From: Arcobacter sp. LA11
GTDB lineage: Bacteria > Campylobacterota > Campylobacteria > Campylobacterales > Arcobacteraceae
Direction of reading: 5' to 3'
Assembly (NCBI RefSeq): GCF_001895145.1
Contig: NZ_BDIR01000006.1
Span: 1-64,000, forward strand
DNA: 64,000 nt
Of the stretch, positions 18,783 to 27,016 are shown one piece after another. The notes under the pieces are model-generated. The model worked only from the letters and a program-made list of their open reading frames with translations. It searched no databases and had not been told where the DNA came from. The stretch's first letter is position 1; each line of letters opens with the position of its first letter. Position numbers and translations under genes: made by a program.

Positions 18783-18810
18783 TTTGTTTTTTATCATCAC
18801 TTGATATAAT
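18783..18810 (+). promoter_or_regulatory. Probable promoter of the LysE-type exporter gene
   Basis: TTTGTTTTTTATC followed 12 bases later by GATATAATC gives a good T-rich upstream element and a consensus TATAAT -10 box at 18805-18810, 29 bases before the ATG. The spacing and composition fit promoters seen elsewhere in this window. Confidence 0.5.
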
Positions 18811-18836
18811 CATATCATTAGAATTATGAGGTTAGT

Positions 18837-19484
18837 ATGATATCAATAGAAGTTTTACTTACATTTACAGCGGCAGCTATGTTAATGAATATTTCCCCTG
18901 GTCCATCAAATTTATATGTTATGGCAAGAGCTATTGCTCAAGGTGTAAGAGGTGGTATTGTTGCTGCAATGGGATTAGCTGTTGGTAGTATGATTCATGT
19001 ATTTGCAACCGTACTTGGATTATCTGCACTTTTTAAATACTCACCAACTCTTTATACTATAGTAAAACTAGCAGGTGCGGCTTATTTAATTTATTTGGGA
19101 TATTGTTATTGGAAAAATAGTAATTCTATGAATAATGAAAAAGTTATAAAAACAAATACAAAACCATTGATGACTGTTTTTAAAGAGAGTATTATTGTTG
19201 AAGTAACAAATCCAAAAACAGCTCTATTTTTTATTGCATTATTACCTCAATTTGTTTCTCCTGAAACTGGGTCAATTTCATTACAACTTTTTATTTTAGG
19301 TCTAATTGTAACAATTACGGCAATACCTTGTGATATTCTTGTTGCTATATTTTCTAGTAAAATTTCGTCTTGGTTACTTAAAAATAAAAAAGCGCAAATA
19401 ATTCAAGAAAGAGTATCTGGTTCAATATTATTTGGAATGGGTTCTTTTATTGTTACAGAGGAAGCAATAGCTGTAAATCATTGA
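18837..19484 (+). CDS. LysE/RhtB-family amino-acid exporter
   Basis: A 215-residue inner-membrane protein with six hydrophobic segments. It shows the LysE/RhtB hallmark NISPGPSNLYVMARAIAQG near the N-terminus, a VGSMIHVFATVLGLSALF span, KLAGAAYLIYLGYCYWK, and the ITNP-like element EVTNPKTALFFIALLPQFV. The family exports homoserine, threonine, lysine or other neutral amino acids; the substrate cannot be told. It is monocistronic, with its own promoter. Confidence 0.9.
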   Translation: MISIEVLLTFTAAAMLMNISPGPSNLYVMARAIAQGVRGGIVAAMGLAVGSMIHVFATVLGLSALFKYSPTLYTIVKLAGAAYLIYLGYCYWKNSNSMNNEKVIKTNTKPLMTVFKESIIVEVTNPKTALFFIALLPQFVSPETGSISLQLFILGLIVTITAIPCDILVAIFSSKISSWLLKNKKAQIIQERVSGSILFGMGSFIVTEEAIAVNH

Positions 19485-19553
19485 TATAATTATCATAGTT
19501 TTAATCTAAATATCGGTAAAATCCTATTAAATTTAAAAAATGGATTATAGTTA

Positions 19554-19859
19554 ATGGCAAAGATTACAATTGATGTAAATGATAAAAATTTACCTACAGT
19601 TTTAAATATACTTGAAAATTTGAAATCTGAATTAATAACAAACTTATCAGTAGATACAAAAAATAAAGTTAAAAAAGATATTAAACCTGTATCCTCATCT
19701 ATGGGGAATCAAAGTAATAAAAGATATTTATCTAAAGATGCTTACAAACAAAAATTAAATCAAAAACCTGAAGAAGATGAATTTTTACCTAAAACTACTT
19801 CAACAGGTAAGTATTTATCAGCAAATGATTTTAAAAACAGATTAAAAAAAAGGAAATAG
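19554..19859 (+). CDS. Small basic protein with an internal repeat
   Basis: A 101-residue soluble, Lys-rich protein I do not recognise. The N-terminal 35 residues (AKITIDVNDKNLPTVLNILE...) look like a folded alpha/beta or helical unit. The rest is polar. A motif appears twice: KRYLSKDAYKQKL at about residues 61-73 and GKYLSANDFKNRL at about 85-97, that is YLS, two residues, D/F-containing, K, basic, L. Such short repeats may be binding motifs. It ends three bases before the next gene, so the pair is probably an operon. Confidence 0.65.
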   Translation: MAKITIDVNDKNLPTVLNILENLKSELITNLSVDTKNKVKKDIKPVSSSMGNQSNKRYLSKDAYKQKLNQKPEEDEFLPKTTSTGKYLSANDFKNRLKKRK

Positions 19860-19862
19860 ATT

Positions 19863-20276
19863 ATGCAAATTATGGTATTTGCTTTAGTATTAATTGCATT
19901 AGCTGCATTTATAATATATAAAGTTAACAATAAATTCGAAACTAAAGAGATTGTTATTTTATTATCAGTCGTTATTATTACAATTATAACAGTAGTTTTT
20001 TTATCAAATAAACAAGAAGAAATAGTACCAAAGATTTTTAAAGAAAAGTATGAGAAAGAAAAAAATGTAAATATTTTAAAATTGTCATTTGAGAGATTGA
20101 ACAATAAAAATGTTAGTTCAAAAGTTAATTTTCTTTATACTTTTGACTATATTATTAAAAAAGATGGAAAAGAATTATTTTGTACTGCTAAGGAAGTTAG
20201 AGTTAAAAAAATTGAAGATGAATATATTTTTGAAAATTTAAATACATTAAAAGAAGATTGTAATACAAAACAGTGA
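19863..20276 (+). CDS. Unknown membrane protein
   Basis: A 137-residue protein with two N-terminal membrane segments: residues 1-20 (QIMVFALVLIALAAFIIYKV) and about 29-48 (EIVILLSVVIITIITVVFL). A soluble C-terminal domain of about 85 residues follows, with one cysteine pair (FCTAKE and DCNTKQ at the end). No family is recognised. It follows the repeat protein at 19554 by three bases and both end at a strong bidirectional terminator. Confidence 0.65.
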   Translation: MQIMVFALVLIALAAFIIYKVNNKFETKEIVILLSVVIITIITVVFLSNKQEEIVPKIFKEKYEKEKNVNILKLSFERLNNKNVSSKVNFLYTFDYIIKKDGKELFCTAKEVRVKKIEDEYIFENLNTLKEDCNTKQ

Positions 20277-20288
20277 TATAAAAAATAT

Positions 20289-20314
20289 ATAGAAAAGGTA
20301 TATACCTTTTCTAT
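20289..20314. terminator. Bidirectional terminator between convergent genes
   Basis: A perfect 26-base palindrome with arms ATAGAAAAGGT / ACCTTTTCTAT and a four-base ATAT centre. It can form the same hairpin on both strands, and both flanks have A/T runs. It sits between the convergent genes ending at 20276 (plus) and 20311 (minus). The minus-strand stop codon (TAG) is inside the palindrome. Confidence 0.7.
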
Positions 20315-20592
20315 GCTCCACCACCTACTTCAGACTTTAAATCACCATGAATGTCATTATGAGGAATACTATCATTAACATCCTCTGCTTTACGTAAAGC
20401 ATCAATCACATCTTCTAAATTTTCATAAGGAATTTCAATTAATCCTGTTCTTTTACCATTTTCAACTCTATGAATTCTTGCAACAGGACTACTAAATTCA
20501 CCATATGGTTTTTCCACATGTGTAATAGTGATTTTGTCTTCTCTAAAATACTGTGATAATACAACATCTTTAACTTTTATATATTCAGCCAT
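20311..20592 (-). CDS. Conserved-looking 93-residue protein of unknown function
   Basis: The ATG follows AAGGATAAG. The product has a mixed alpha/beta pattern: KVKDVVLSQYFREDKITITHV, then FSSPVARIHRVENGKRTG, then LIEIPYENLEDVIDALRKAED. The tail is polar and glycine-rich (KSEVGGGA). Short strands followed by a C-terminal helix with LIEIPYENLEDVIDAL recall PC4-type single-strand DNA-binding folds, but this is only a visual impression. It is transcribed alone toward the palindromic terminator, which contains its stop codon. Confidence 0.65.
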   Translation of the reverse strand: MAEYIKVKDVVLSQYFREDKITITHVEKPYGEFSSPVARIHRVENGKRTGLIEIPYENLEDVIDALRKAEDVNDSIPHNDIHGDLKSEVGGGA

Positions 20593-20666
20593 GAACTTAT
20601 CCTTATATTAAATTTTATAGTATATTATATCATAAAGTTTATTATAAGTTTAAGTTAGATTTAAAT

Positions 20667-21425
20667 TTAATTTTTTTGTTTAAGACTATTGATTATAGAC
20701 TCTATATTTTCAATCCTATTTAAAGGATGAGGATGTGTGGCAAATATATATGAAAATTCACTACTTTTATCTATATTATTTATTCTTTCAAAAAAGCTCT
20801 TAGCGTCTGTCATATCTTTTAGAGAACAGAACATCAAATTCAAACCATTTTTATCAGCTTCAAACTCCTGTTCTTTTGAATATTTAGAATTTGTTATTTG
20901 AAAGGAACTACTTGATAAAAAATTCATATCACTAGGTAAAATTAAGTTCAATCCCATCATTACGATACTTTGTCCAAATCTTTTTAAATGATCTTTATTT
21001 ATATAGTGTCCTAATTCATGACCTAGAATAAAATATAGTTCATTATCACTTTTTGCATTTTTTAGAAGTTCAGAAGTTACTATTATAGTTCCACCAGGTA
21101 AAGCAAATGCATTTTGTATATCAGATTCTAAAACTCTTACTTTTAAATCATTTTTTAAAGAAGTACATAATTTTAAATCTTCAAGAATTTTACTAAGTTT
21201 TTTATCTTCAGTTGTATTATTAATATCAAAATCTATAAAAGTCAAAAGCTTTTTTTCATTTTCATAGGATAAGTTTGTAACAATTAAATTACTCAAACCA
21301 ATTAAACTAAAATAGACTATTGCAAATAAAACTAGAAATGAAAACAAAAATTTAAATGTCTCAAAAAAAATATTGTTTTTTGAAACATTTACACTTTCAT
21401 CAGGTAGCTTTTGGATATATTTCAT
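20667..21425 (-). CDS. M48-family metallopeptidase
   Basis: A 252-residue membrane-anchored zinc protease. An N-terminal span lies at about residues 28-50 (FKFLFSFLVLFAIVYFSLI). The zinc site is LGHELGHYINKDHL (HEXXH) and the third ligand is in EQEFEADKNGL, as in HtpX/Ste24/BepA-type M48 enzymes. A further conserved element is ATHPHPLNRIENI. A role in envelope protein quality control is likely but not shown. The ATG shares one base with the stop side of the YbjQ-like gene upstream, so these three minus-strand genes (22172-20667) form an operon. Confidence 0.88.
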   Translation of the reverse strand: MKYIQKLPDESVNVSKNNIFFETFKFLFSFLVLFAIVYFSLIGLSNLIVTNLSYENEKKLLTFIDFDINNTTEDKKLSKILEDLKLCTSLKNDLKVRVLESDIQNAFALPGGTIIVTSELLKNAKSDNELYFILGHELGHYINKDHLKRFGQSIVMMGLNLILPSDMNFLSSSSFQITNSKYSKEQEFEADKNGLNLMFCSLKDMTDAKSFFERINNIDKSSEFSYIFATHPHPLNRIENIESIINSLKQKN

Positions 21426-21859
21426 TAGTAAATAGCTGTACCATAAGCTATAACTTCAACTGAACCTACTCCACCTTTTGCATTTTTTGATATCGAACTA
21501 GTTTCTACTTTTACATTCGCTATTTCTTTAGAATCTAAAGCTTGTTCCTTCATTCTTAAAATGGCTTCTCTTCTAGCTCTGTCTAATAATGTTTCATAGG
21601 TTTGAATATTTCCACCAAAGAAGTTTACTAATGCTGCGAAAAACTGTTTAAAGTAATCAATTGAAACAACTACATTTCCACTCACAAGTTTCACTTCGTT
21701 AATATTTTCTATAGTAGCTCTTTTAAAAGTATGAATAGGTAAAAAAAGATATTCTTCTTCTCTTTTTTTAATTGAAGTAAAATGTCTTCGTTCAGCAATT
21801 GAACCAAAAATAAACCCAAGTATAATAAGTACAACAATAATGACTAAATCATAATACAT
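21425..21859 (-). CDS. YbjQ-like protein with N-terminal membrane anchor
   Basis: A 144-residue protein whose first 18 residues form a membrane span. The rest shows the PF01906 (YbjQ, putative heavy-metal-binding) pattern: VKLVSGNVVVSIDYFKQFFA, FFGGNIQTYETLLDRARREAI, RMKEQALDSKEIANVKVETSSIS and VEVIAYGTAI at the end. It looks like a membrane-tethered paralogue of the next gene upstream (103 residues). Family members form pentameric shells of unknown role. It is coupled to the M48 protease gene, suggesting an envelope-related function. Confidence 0.8.
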   Translation of the reverse strand: MYYDLVIIVVLIILGFIFGSIAERRHFTSIKKREEEYLFLPIHTFKRATIENINEVKLVSGNVVVSIDYFKQFFAALVNFFGGNIQTYETLLDRARREAILRMKEQALDSKEIANVKVETSSISKNAKGGVGSVEVIAYGTAIY

Positions 21860-21860
21860 A

Positions 21861-22172
21861 CTAAATCTTTACTGCTGTTCCATACACATATAATTCTGCA
21901 GCACCAGAAGATACAGAGGAAGTAGAAAATCTAACGTTGATGATTGCATCAGCACCTAAAGATTGTGCTTGTTCTTCCATTCTTTTTATTGCTTCTTCTC
22001 TAGATTCACCAAGAAGCTCAGTATATGCTTTTAACTCACCACCAAAAATATTTTTAATTCCTGATAGCAAATCTTTACCAAAATGTTTAGCCCGAACTGT
22101 TGAACCTGACACAATACCTAAATGCTCTTTTATCTCTTTTTCAGGGATATAATCTATATTTGTAATTATCAT
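21861..22172 (-). CDS. YbjQ-family protein
   Basis: A 103-residue protein covering the YbjQ fold without a membrane anchor: GIVSGSTVRAKHFGKDLLSG, IFGGELKAYTELLGESREEA, RMEEQAQSLGADAIINVRFS and a final AELYVYGTAV. The length is the family norm. It is one base upstream of its anchored paralogue on the same strand. The proposed metal-binding role of the family is unproven. Confidence 0.87.
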   Translation of the reverse strand: MIITNIDYIPEKEIKEHLGIVSGSTVRAKHFGKDLLSGIKNIFGGELKAYTELLGESREEAIKRMEEQAQSLGADAIINVRFSTSSVSSGAAELYVYGTAVKI

Positions 22173-22218
22173 TTATCTTCCTAATTTATAATTAGGAGAA
22201 TTATATTAAAGTATCTCT

Positions 22219-22872
22219 TTATTGGGGTTTAAAAGACTTCGTAGTTTTACATACATGAGGGAATAAACAATTATCACAATCAGGGCTTATAGCTTTACAA
22301 GTATACCTTCCAAATAAAACCATGGCTTGATGAAAAATATGTAAATCATCTTTTAGTTTCTTCACTAAATCAGCTTCTGTTTTTTCTACAGTTTTCTCAT
22401 ATGAAAGACCAAGCCTATGAGATACTCTAAAAACGTGTGTATCCACAGCCATAAGATTTGCACCTTCAAACTCAATCATAAATACATTTGCAGTTTTATT
22501 TCCAACACCTGCAAGTTTCATAAGCTCTTTTTGAACATGAGGAATATCGCCGCCATAATTAGTAATTACACTTTGAGCCATTTTGATAATATTTTTTGAT
22601 TTATTATTAAAAAAAGAACATGATTTAAGTAAATCTTTTACATCTTCAAGATTTGCATCTGCAAGTTCAAAAACAGAAGGATACTTTTCAAAAAGTGCGG
22701 GAGTTATAATATTTACTCTTTTATCAGTACATTGAGCAGAAAGGATAATTGCAATAAGTAATTCATAATCATTTTTATACTCCAACTCTGTAACAGCATC
22801 ATTGTATTTTTCTTGAAATGCTTCTTTAATAATCTGAATATCTTCTTTTGTTGCTTTTTTTAATCTTGGCAA
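22219..22872 (-). CDS. nth: Endonuclease III
   Basis: Nth is a DNA glycosylase/AP lyase that removes oxidised pyrimidines. The 217 residues contain ELLIAIILSAQCTDKRVN, the helix-hairpin-helix LMKLAGVGNKTANVFMIE with catalytic Lys, and the catalytic aspartate in MAVDTHVFRVSHRLGL. The iron-sulfur cluster loop follows, with four cysteines (CKAISPDCDNCLFPHVC). The start is a TTG that gives MPRLKKATKED, preceded by AGGAAG. It depends on Fe-S cluster supply, for which two systems exist in this window. Confidence 0.94.
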   Translation of the reverse strand: MPRLKKATKEDIQIIKEAFQEKYNDAVTELEYKNDYELLIAIILSAQCTDKRVNIITPALFEKYPSVFELADANLEDVKDLLKSCSFFNNKSKNIIKMAQSVITNYGGDIPHVQKELMKLAGVGNKTANVFMIEFEGANLMAVDTHVFRVSHRLGLSYEKTVEKTEADLVKKLKDDLHIFHQAMVLFGRYTCKAISPDCDNCLFPHVCKTTKSFKPQ

Positions 22873-22950
22873 GTTTTTCTTCCTATATAAAATGTTTGTA
22901 AAATTGTAATGAGTTTTTATTAAAACTAAGTTATACTCTTTTTTATAATT

Positions 22951-23451
22951 ATGGAAATTATAACTAAAGAGATGACCTTTTTAAAGGATGTAATTATTAA
23001 AAAAAATTTCTACTTGCTCTTACTACCAAATTTATTACTTGGGGCAGGACAAGGTACTCCATACTATATAAGTATTCCGGGTTTGATACTATCAGTATTT
23101 ATAATTACACTAATTAAAATAAATTTTTATAAAAAAATTTTTATTTTGAAAAAAATATACCAGTTTAAATTATTCCTCGCATCAAATACAATATCTACAG
23201 TAATAATTTTACTTTTAGGAATTTCTTATTTAGTAAATTCTAATACTAACGATATGTTATTCTTAATTCTATTACCACTCATTTTCACAATAATAGAAGT
23301 GACTTCTTATAAATATATTTTTAAAAGACCTATTAACTTTACTTTTAAATTAACTATTAACATATTTCTTATTAACTTATTTTGCTTATTAATATTTATT
23401 TGTAGTTTATCTTTTTTAATAATTTCATGGACATTAGTCACTTATCAGTAA
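22951..23451 (+). CDS. Unknown polytopic membrane protein
   Basis: A 166-residue hydrophobic protein with about five predicted spans (for example FYLLLLPNLLLGAGQ, IPGLILSVFIITLI, NTISTVIILLLGISYLV, MLFLILLPLIFTIIEV and LTINIFLINLFCLLIFICSL). No family signature is recognised. The ATG at 22951 has a weak Shine-Dalgarno; an internal ATG at 22972 is possible. A TATACT box at about 22932-22937 could be its promoter. Composition is even more AT-rich than its neighbours. It diverges from nth. Confidence 0.55.
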   Translation: MEIITKEMTFLKDVIIKKNFYLLLLPNLLLGAGQGTPYYISIPGLILSVFIITLIKINFYKKIFILKKIYQFKLFLASNTISTVIILLLGISYLVNSNTNDMLFLILLPLIFTIIEVTSYKYIFKRPINFTFKLTINIFLINLFCLLIFICSLSFLIISWTLVTYQ

Positions 23452-23457
23452 ATAACT

Positions 23458-23475
23458 TATTATATTAATATAATA
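23458..23475. repeat. 18-base perfect AT palindrome
   Basis: A palindrome with half-site TATTATATT lies seven bases after the stop of the membrane protein gene. It could fold as a weak hairpin (all A/T) and act as a terminator, or be chance in a very AT-rich gap. No binding protein can be proposed. Confidence 0.3.
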
Positions 23476-23548
23476 TGATAAAGTTATGTATAATTACTAA
23501 TACAATAAAGATAATGTATTTATATGATTTTTATAAAAAAGATATTAA

Positions 23549-23752
23549 ATGATTGAATATAAACCATATATAGAAATGCTATTACTAATAATTCCTATAC
23601 CTTTTATAATTTATTTAATTCACATTATTTTCAAAGAAAATAAAGAAAAAAATGACAACTCTACCTCATCTAATCATGGAGATGGAAGTAGAGCAAATCC
23701 ACATAATTATCATTCATGTAATTTCAGTGGTGAAGGAGATTCTGGTTTATAA
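23549..23752 (+). CDS. Small single-span membrane protein
   Basis: A 67-residue frame starting at ATG 23549. It has one hydrophobic segment (MLLLIIPIPFIIYLIHIIF, residues 10-28) and a polar tail rich in Ser, Asn, His and Gly (SNHGDGSRANPHNYHSC). The start lacks a clear Shine-Dalgarno. It may be a real small membrane protein because the hydrophobic and polar halves are so distinct, but no homologue comes to mind. Confidence 0.4.
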   Translation: MIEYKPYIEMLLLIIPIPFIIYLIHIIFKENKEKNDNSTSSNHGDGSRANPHNYHSCNFSGEGDSGL

Positions 23753-23775
23753 ACAACCTTAGAAAATTAAAATTT

Positions 23776-25749
23776 TTACAACTTTTTCAATTTCTCAATC
23801 TCATCACGAAGTCTAATTGCTTCTTCAAAATGTAAATCTTTAGCAGCTTTTGTCATCTGTTTATTCAACTCAATTAACATTTTTTTACGTTCTGCAGCTG
23901 GCATTTTTTGCATTTTATCTCTTTTCCAAGCTACATCATCATACTCTTCCATCTTAAGGTTTTCATCAAGTGTTCTTTTTGTACTTTTTGGAGTAATTCC
24001 ATTTTCTTTATTATGTGCTTCTTGGATTGCTCTTCTTTTATTTGTTAAATCAATTGCATACTGCATCGAGTCTGTTACTCTTTTTGCAAATAAGATTACT
24101 TTTCCATTTTCATTTCTTGCAGCCCTACCCATAGTTTGAACTAAAGATGTACGAGACCTTAAAAATCCTTCTTTATCTGCATCTAATATAGCCACTAAAG
24201 AAGTTTCTGGAATATCAAGACCTTCTCTAAGTAAGTTGATTCCAACAAGTACATCAAACTCCCCTAGTCTAAGCTCACGAATAATCTGATTTCTTTCGAT
24301 TGCATCAATATCACTATGCATATATTTTACTTTTATTCCCAAGTCAGAATAATAAGTAGTAAGTTCTTCTGCCATCTTTTTAGTTAATACTGTTACAAGA
24401 ACTCTTTCGTTTTTTACAGTAACTTTTTTTATCTCATCATGAAGTTTTTCAACTTGAAATTCTGAATCCATTATCTCAATAGTTGGGTCAAGTAATCCAG
24501 TTGGTCGTATAACTTGCCTTGCAACTACATCACTTTTTTCTATCTCTAAATCAGCTGGTGTTGCACTTACAAAAAGATAGTGAGGAGATTTATTTATAAA
24601 CTCGTCAAACATCAAAGGTCTATTGTCTAAAGCACTTGGAAGTCTAAATCCATAATCAACTAAAACTTCTTTTCTACTTCTATCTGCTGCATGCATTCCT
24701 CTAAATTGAGGAAGTGATACATGAGATTCATCAACAATAAGTAAAAAATTTTTTCCAATTTGTTCAAAATAATTTACCATAGAGTAAGGAGTTTCACCAG
24801 GTTTCAATCCAGTTAAATGTCGTGCATAGTTTTCAATTCCTTTACACATACCTGTACTTTCTATCATCTCTAAATCAAACTCTACTCTTTGTTTTAATCT
24901 TTGATATTCTACTCTTCTATCTTCTTCTTCATAATATTTTAATCTATCATCAAGCTCTTCTTCAATCTGCTTTACAGCACGTCCTAAATTTTCACTTGTT
25001 ACAACAAAAGGATTTACAGAGTAAATAATAGCTTCTTCTAAATCTTTATGTTTTTCATTTGTAAGATATTCATGTTTAGAAATTGATTCAACCTCATCAC
25101 CAAAAAACTCAACTCTAATAAACTCATCTTCATAATAAGCAGGGAAAATATCTATTACATCACCATTTACTCTAAAGTCTGCCCTATCAAAAAAACTATC
25201 ATTTCTTTTATAGCCCATCTCAACAAGTTTAAGTAAAAGTTCTCTTTGCGAGTATTCAAATCCTACTTCAATTCTTTGAACCATTGCTTTGTATTCTTCT
25301 GGATTACCAAGACCATAGTTAGCTGATACAGAAGCAATAACAATAACATCATCAAAAGAGAGTAAAGAAGCAGTGGCACTAAGTCTTAACCTTTCAAGCT
25401 CACTATTTATAGAAGAATCTTTTTCAATAAACAGATCTGTTCTAGGAATATATGCTTCAGGTTGATAGTAATCATAGTATGAAATAAAATATTCAACATG
25501 ATTGTTTGGAAAGAATTGTCTAAATTCAGAATACAACTGTGCAGCTAGTGTTTTATTATGAGTCATAATAAGTGTTGGCATTTGAGTTTTTTCAATAACT
25601 TTTGCCATAGTATAGGTTTTACCTGAACCTGTAACACCTTCTAATGTAGTATATTTATTACCATTAAGAATTGATTCACTTATGTCTTTGATTGCATTTG
25701 GTTGATCACCAGCTGGTTCATATTCACTATTTACTTTGAATTTAGAGAT
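23776..25749 (-). CDS. uvrB: Excinuclease ABC subunit B (ATC start)
   Basis: UvrB is the damage-verifying helicase-like core of nucleotide excision repair, loaded by UvrA and acting with UvrC. From the first ATG (25608) only 610 residues remain and the Walker A motif is lost. The open frame continues upstream through [13 protein letters not shown] (Walker A) and [13 protein letters not shown] to ATC at 25747-25749, six bases after AAGGA and directly behind an in-frame stop. No ATG, GTG, TTG or CTG exists there. The product has 657 residues, the normal family length. The beta-hairpin [18 protein letters not shown]-type helicase motifs, [10 protein letters not shown] and the C-terminal UVR motif ([17 protein letters not shown]) are complete. 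Confidence 0.95.
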   Translation of the reverse strand: MSKFKVNSEYEPAGDQPNAIKDISESILNGNKYTTLEGVTGSGKTYTMAKVIEKTQMPTLIMTHNKTLAAQLYSEFRQFFPNNHVEYFISYYDYYQPEAYIPRTDLFIEKDSSINSELERLRLSATASLLSFDDVIVIASVSANYGLGNPEEYKAMVQRIEVGFEYSQRELLLKLVEMGYKRNDSFFDRADFRVNGDVIDIFPAYYEDEFIRVEFFGDEVESISKHEYLTNEKHKDLEEAIIYSVNPFVVTSENLGRAVKQIEEELDDRLKYYEEEDRRVEYQRLKQRVEFDLEMIESTGMCKGIENYARHLTGLKPGETPYSMVNYFEQIGKNFLLIVDESHVSLPQFRGMHAADRSRKEVLVDYGFRLPSALDNRPLMFDEFINKSPHYLFVSATPADLEIEKSDVVARQVIRPTGLLDPTIEIMDSEFQVEKLHDEIKKVTVKNERVLVTVLTKKMAEELTTYYSDLGIKVKYMHSDIDAIERNQIIRELRLGEFDVLVGINLLREGLDIPETSLVAILDADKEGFLRSRTSLVQTMGRAARNENGKVILFAKRVTDSMQYAIDLTNKRRAIQEAHNKENGITPKSTKRTLDENLKMEEYDDVAWKRDKMQKMPAAERKKMLIELNKQMTKAAKDLHFEEAIRLRDEIEKLKKL

Positions 25750-25760
25750 AAACTATCCTT

Positions 25761-26324
25761 TTATTTTTTATAATTTTTATAATTTGCTAAGAAATAAAAC
25801 ATAATAGAGACATCTCTATTTGTCCAAATGTGTTCTTTACATAGATTATCTTTTGTATCTTCTATATTTACATAATTATCATATTTTTTCACTACACTTC
25901 TCATGAAGCTTTTCATGTCATTTTCACTTGAATTCAATAAAAAAGGATGAAAGATATCTTCGTGATTTGGTATAAAAAACTCTTCGTTTTTTTTATATAA
26001 CATTAGAAGAAAAGATATTTGCCATGTATGCCACTCTTTTTTATCTAATTCATTTATATCCATAGATTTATAATCAAATATCTTGTAAGCCTCATATACT
26101 TTTCTAACTATATTTAAAAGTTCAGTTTTAGATAACTTTTCTATTTTTGGAGGTAAAAAAAGTCCAAGAATATTTGGCATAGGGACATTTTCTATGACTT
26201 TTTCTTTTTTAACTGTCTGTTCAACACTTGGTGTTTTTTTATTTAAAAGCATTATTACAACTGCTATTAGTAATATTACTAAAACAAGTAATACAAAAAT
26301 CATAGTTATACTAAAACTATTCAT
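25761..26324 (-). CDS. Unknown single-span membrane protein
   Basis: A 187-residue protein with an N-terminal anchor (about residues 7-28, TMIFVLLVLVILLIAVVIML), a short Lys/Glu linker and a helical cytoplasmic domain (KLSKTELLNIVRKVYEAYKIF, HTWQISFLLMLYKKNEEFF). No known domain is visible. It lies between the LpxH-like phosphoesterase gene, whose stop it overlaps by four bases, and uvrB, 11 bases further on. The uvrB Shine-Dalgarno lies immediately behind this gene's stop codon. Confidence 0.65.
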   Translation of the reverse strand: MNSFSITMIFVLLVLVILLIAVVIMLLNKKTPSVEQTVKKEKVIENVPMPNILGLFLPPKIEKLSKTELLNIVRKVYEAYKIFDYKSMDINELDKKEWHTWQISFLLMLYKKNEEFFIPNHEDIFHPFLLNSSENDMKSFMRSVVKKYDNYVNIEDTKDNLCKEHIWTNRDVSIMFYFLANYKNYKK

Positions 26325-27016
26325 AGATTTTCTCCTTCAAAATCTTCTTTTAAAACTATATATTTTTTATCACAAAATAGTGATGGAATATTTATATATT
26401 GTTGATTATTTAAACTAAATTCTTTTCCTTGATGGAAATGACCTTCTACAATTATATCACTTTTGTAGTTATTTATTCTTTTTTTAGCAAAACTATCAAA
26501 GTCTTTCATCTTTGAACAAATATTTTTCTTTATAAGAGAATAATAAATTTTTTTAGAAATAAAACCATTAAAATCTATTAAGTTTAGAAAAACTAATAAA
26601 GCATGATTTCTAATAACTTTACAATATAAATTATAATGCCAAGGAGTAAAATTATCGCCATGGGATAAAGATACACTTTTACCATTATACTGCGCATTTA
26701 AAGGTTGTTTTTCTCTTTTTACTACTAATACTTTCTGAAAAAGTGAATCCATGTTATAATCATGATTACCTTCTAAATATATTATTTGTATCTGATGTGA
26801 TAATTCATTTATAATATCAATAAGTTCTTGATTTCTTTTTATAAAATATTTGCTTTCAGCAGATATAAAATCAAACATATCACCCATCAAAAAAAGCTGA
26901 GTTGTTTTAATCTCTTTATTTCGTAACTTTTTTAAAAAAATTAAAAACTCAGGTCTTCTTTCATTGTAATGAGAATCAGCTACAAATATAGCTCCATGGT
27001 CAATACTAAGGAACAT
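26321..27016 (-). CDS. LpxH-like metallophosphoesterase
   Basis: A 231-residue calcineurin-type phosphoesterase with the full motif series: FVADSH (DXH), GDMFDF, EGNHDYNMDS, SHGDNFTP and EGHFHQG. This resembles UDP-2,3-diacylglucosamine diphosphatase (LpxH), which makes lipid X in lipid A synthesis. Campylobacterota need such an enzyme for LPS; an alternative is another YbbF-type phosphatase. It overlaps argC by 11 bases and the next gene by four, so it is in a tight minus-strand operon (argC, this gene, the membrane protein, uvrB). Confidence 0.78.
   Translation of the reverse strand: MFLSIDHGAIFVADSHYNERRPEFLIFLKKLRNKEIKTTQLFLMGDMFDFISAESKYFIKRNQELIDIINELSHQIQIIYLEGNHDYNMDSLFQKVLVVKREKQPLNAQYNGKSVSLSHGDNFTPWHYNLYCKVIRNHALLVFLNLIDFNGFISKKIYYSLIKKNICSKMKDFDSFAKKRINNYKSDIIVEGHFHQGKEFSLNNQQYINIPSLFCDKKYIVLKEDFEGENL

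Noticed and set aside
23776-25608. uvrB as a truncated gene or pseudogene
   Set aside because: The missing 47 residues including Walker A are encoded in frame directly upstream, so the gene is complete with a non-standard start.
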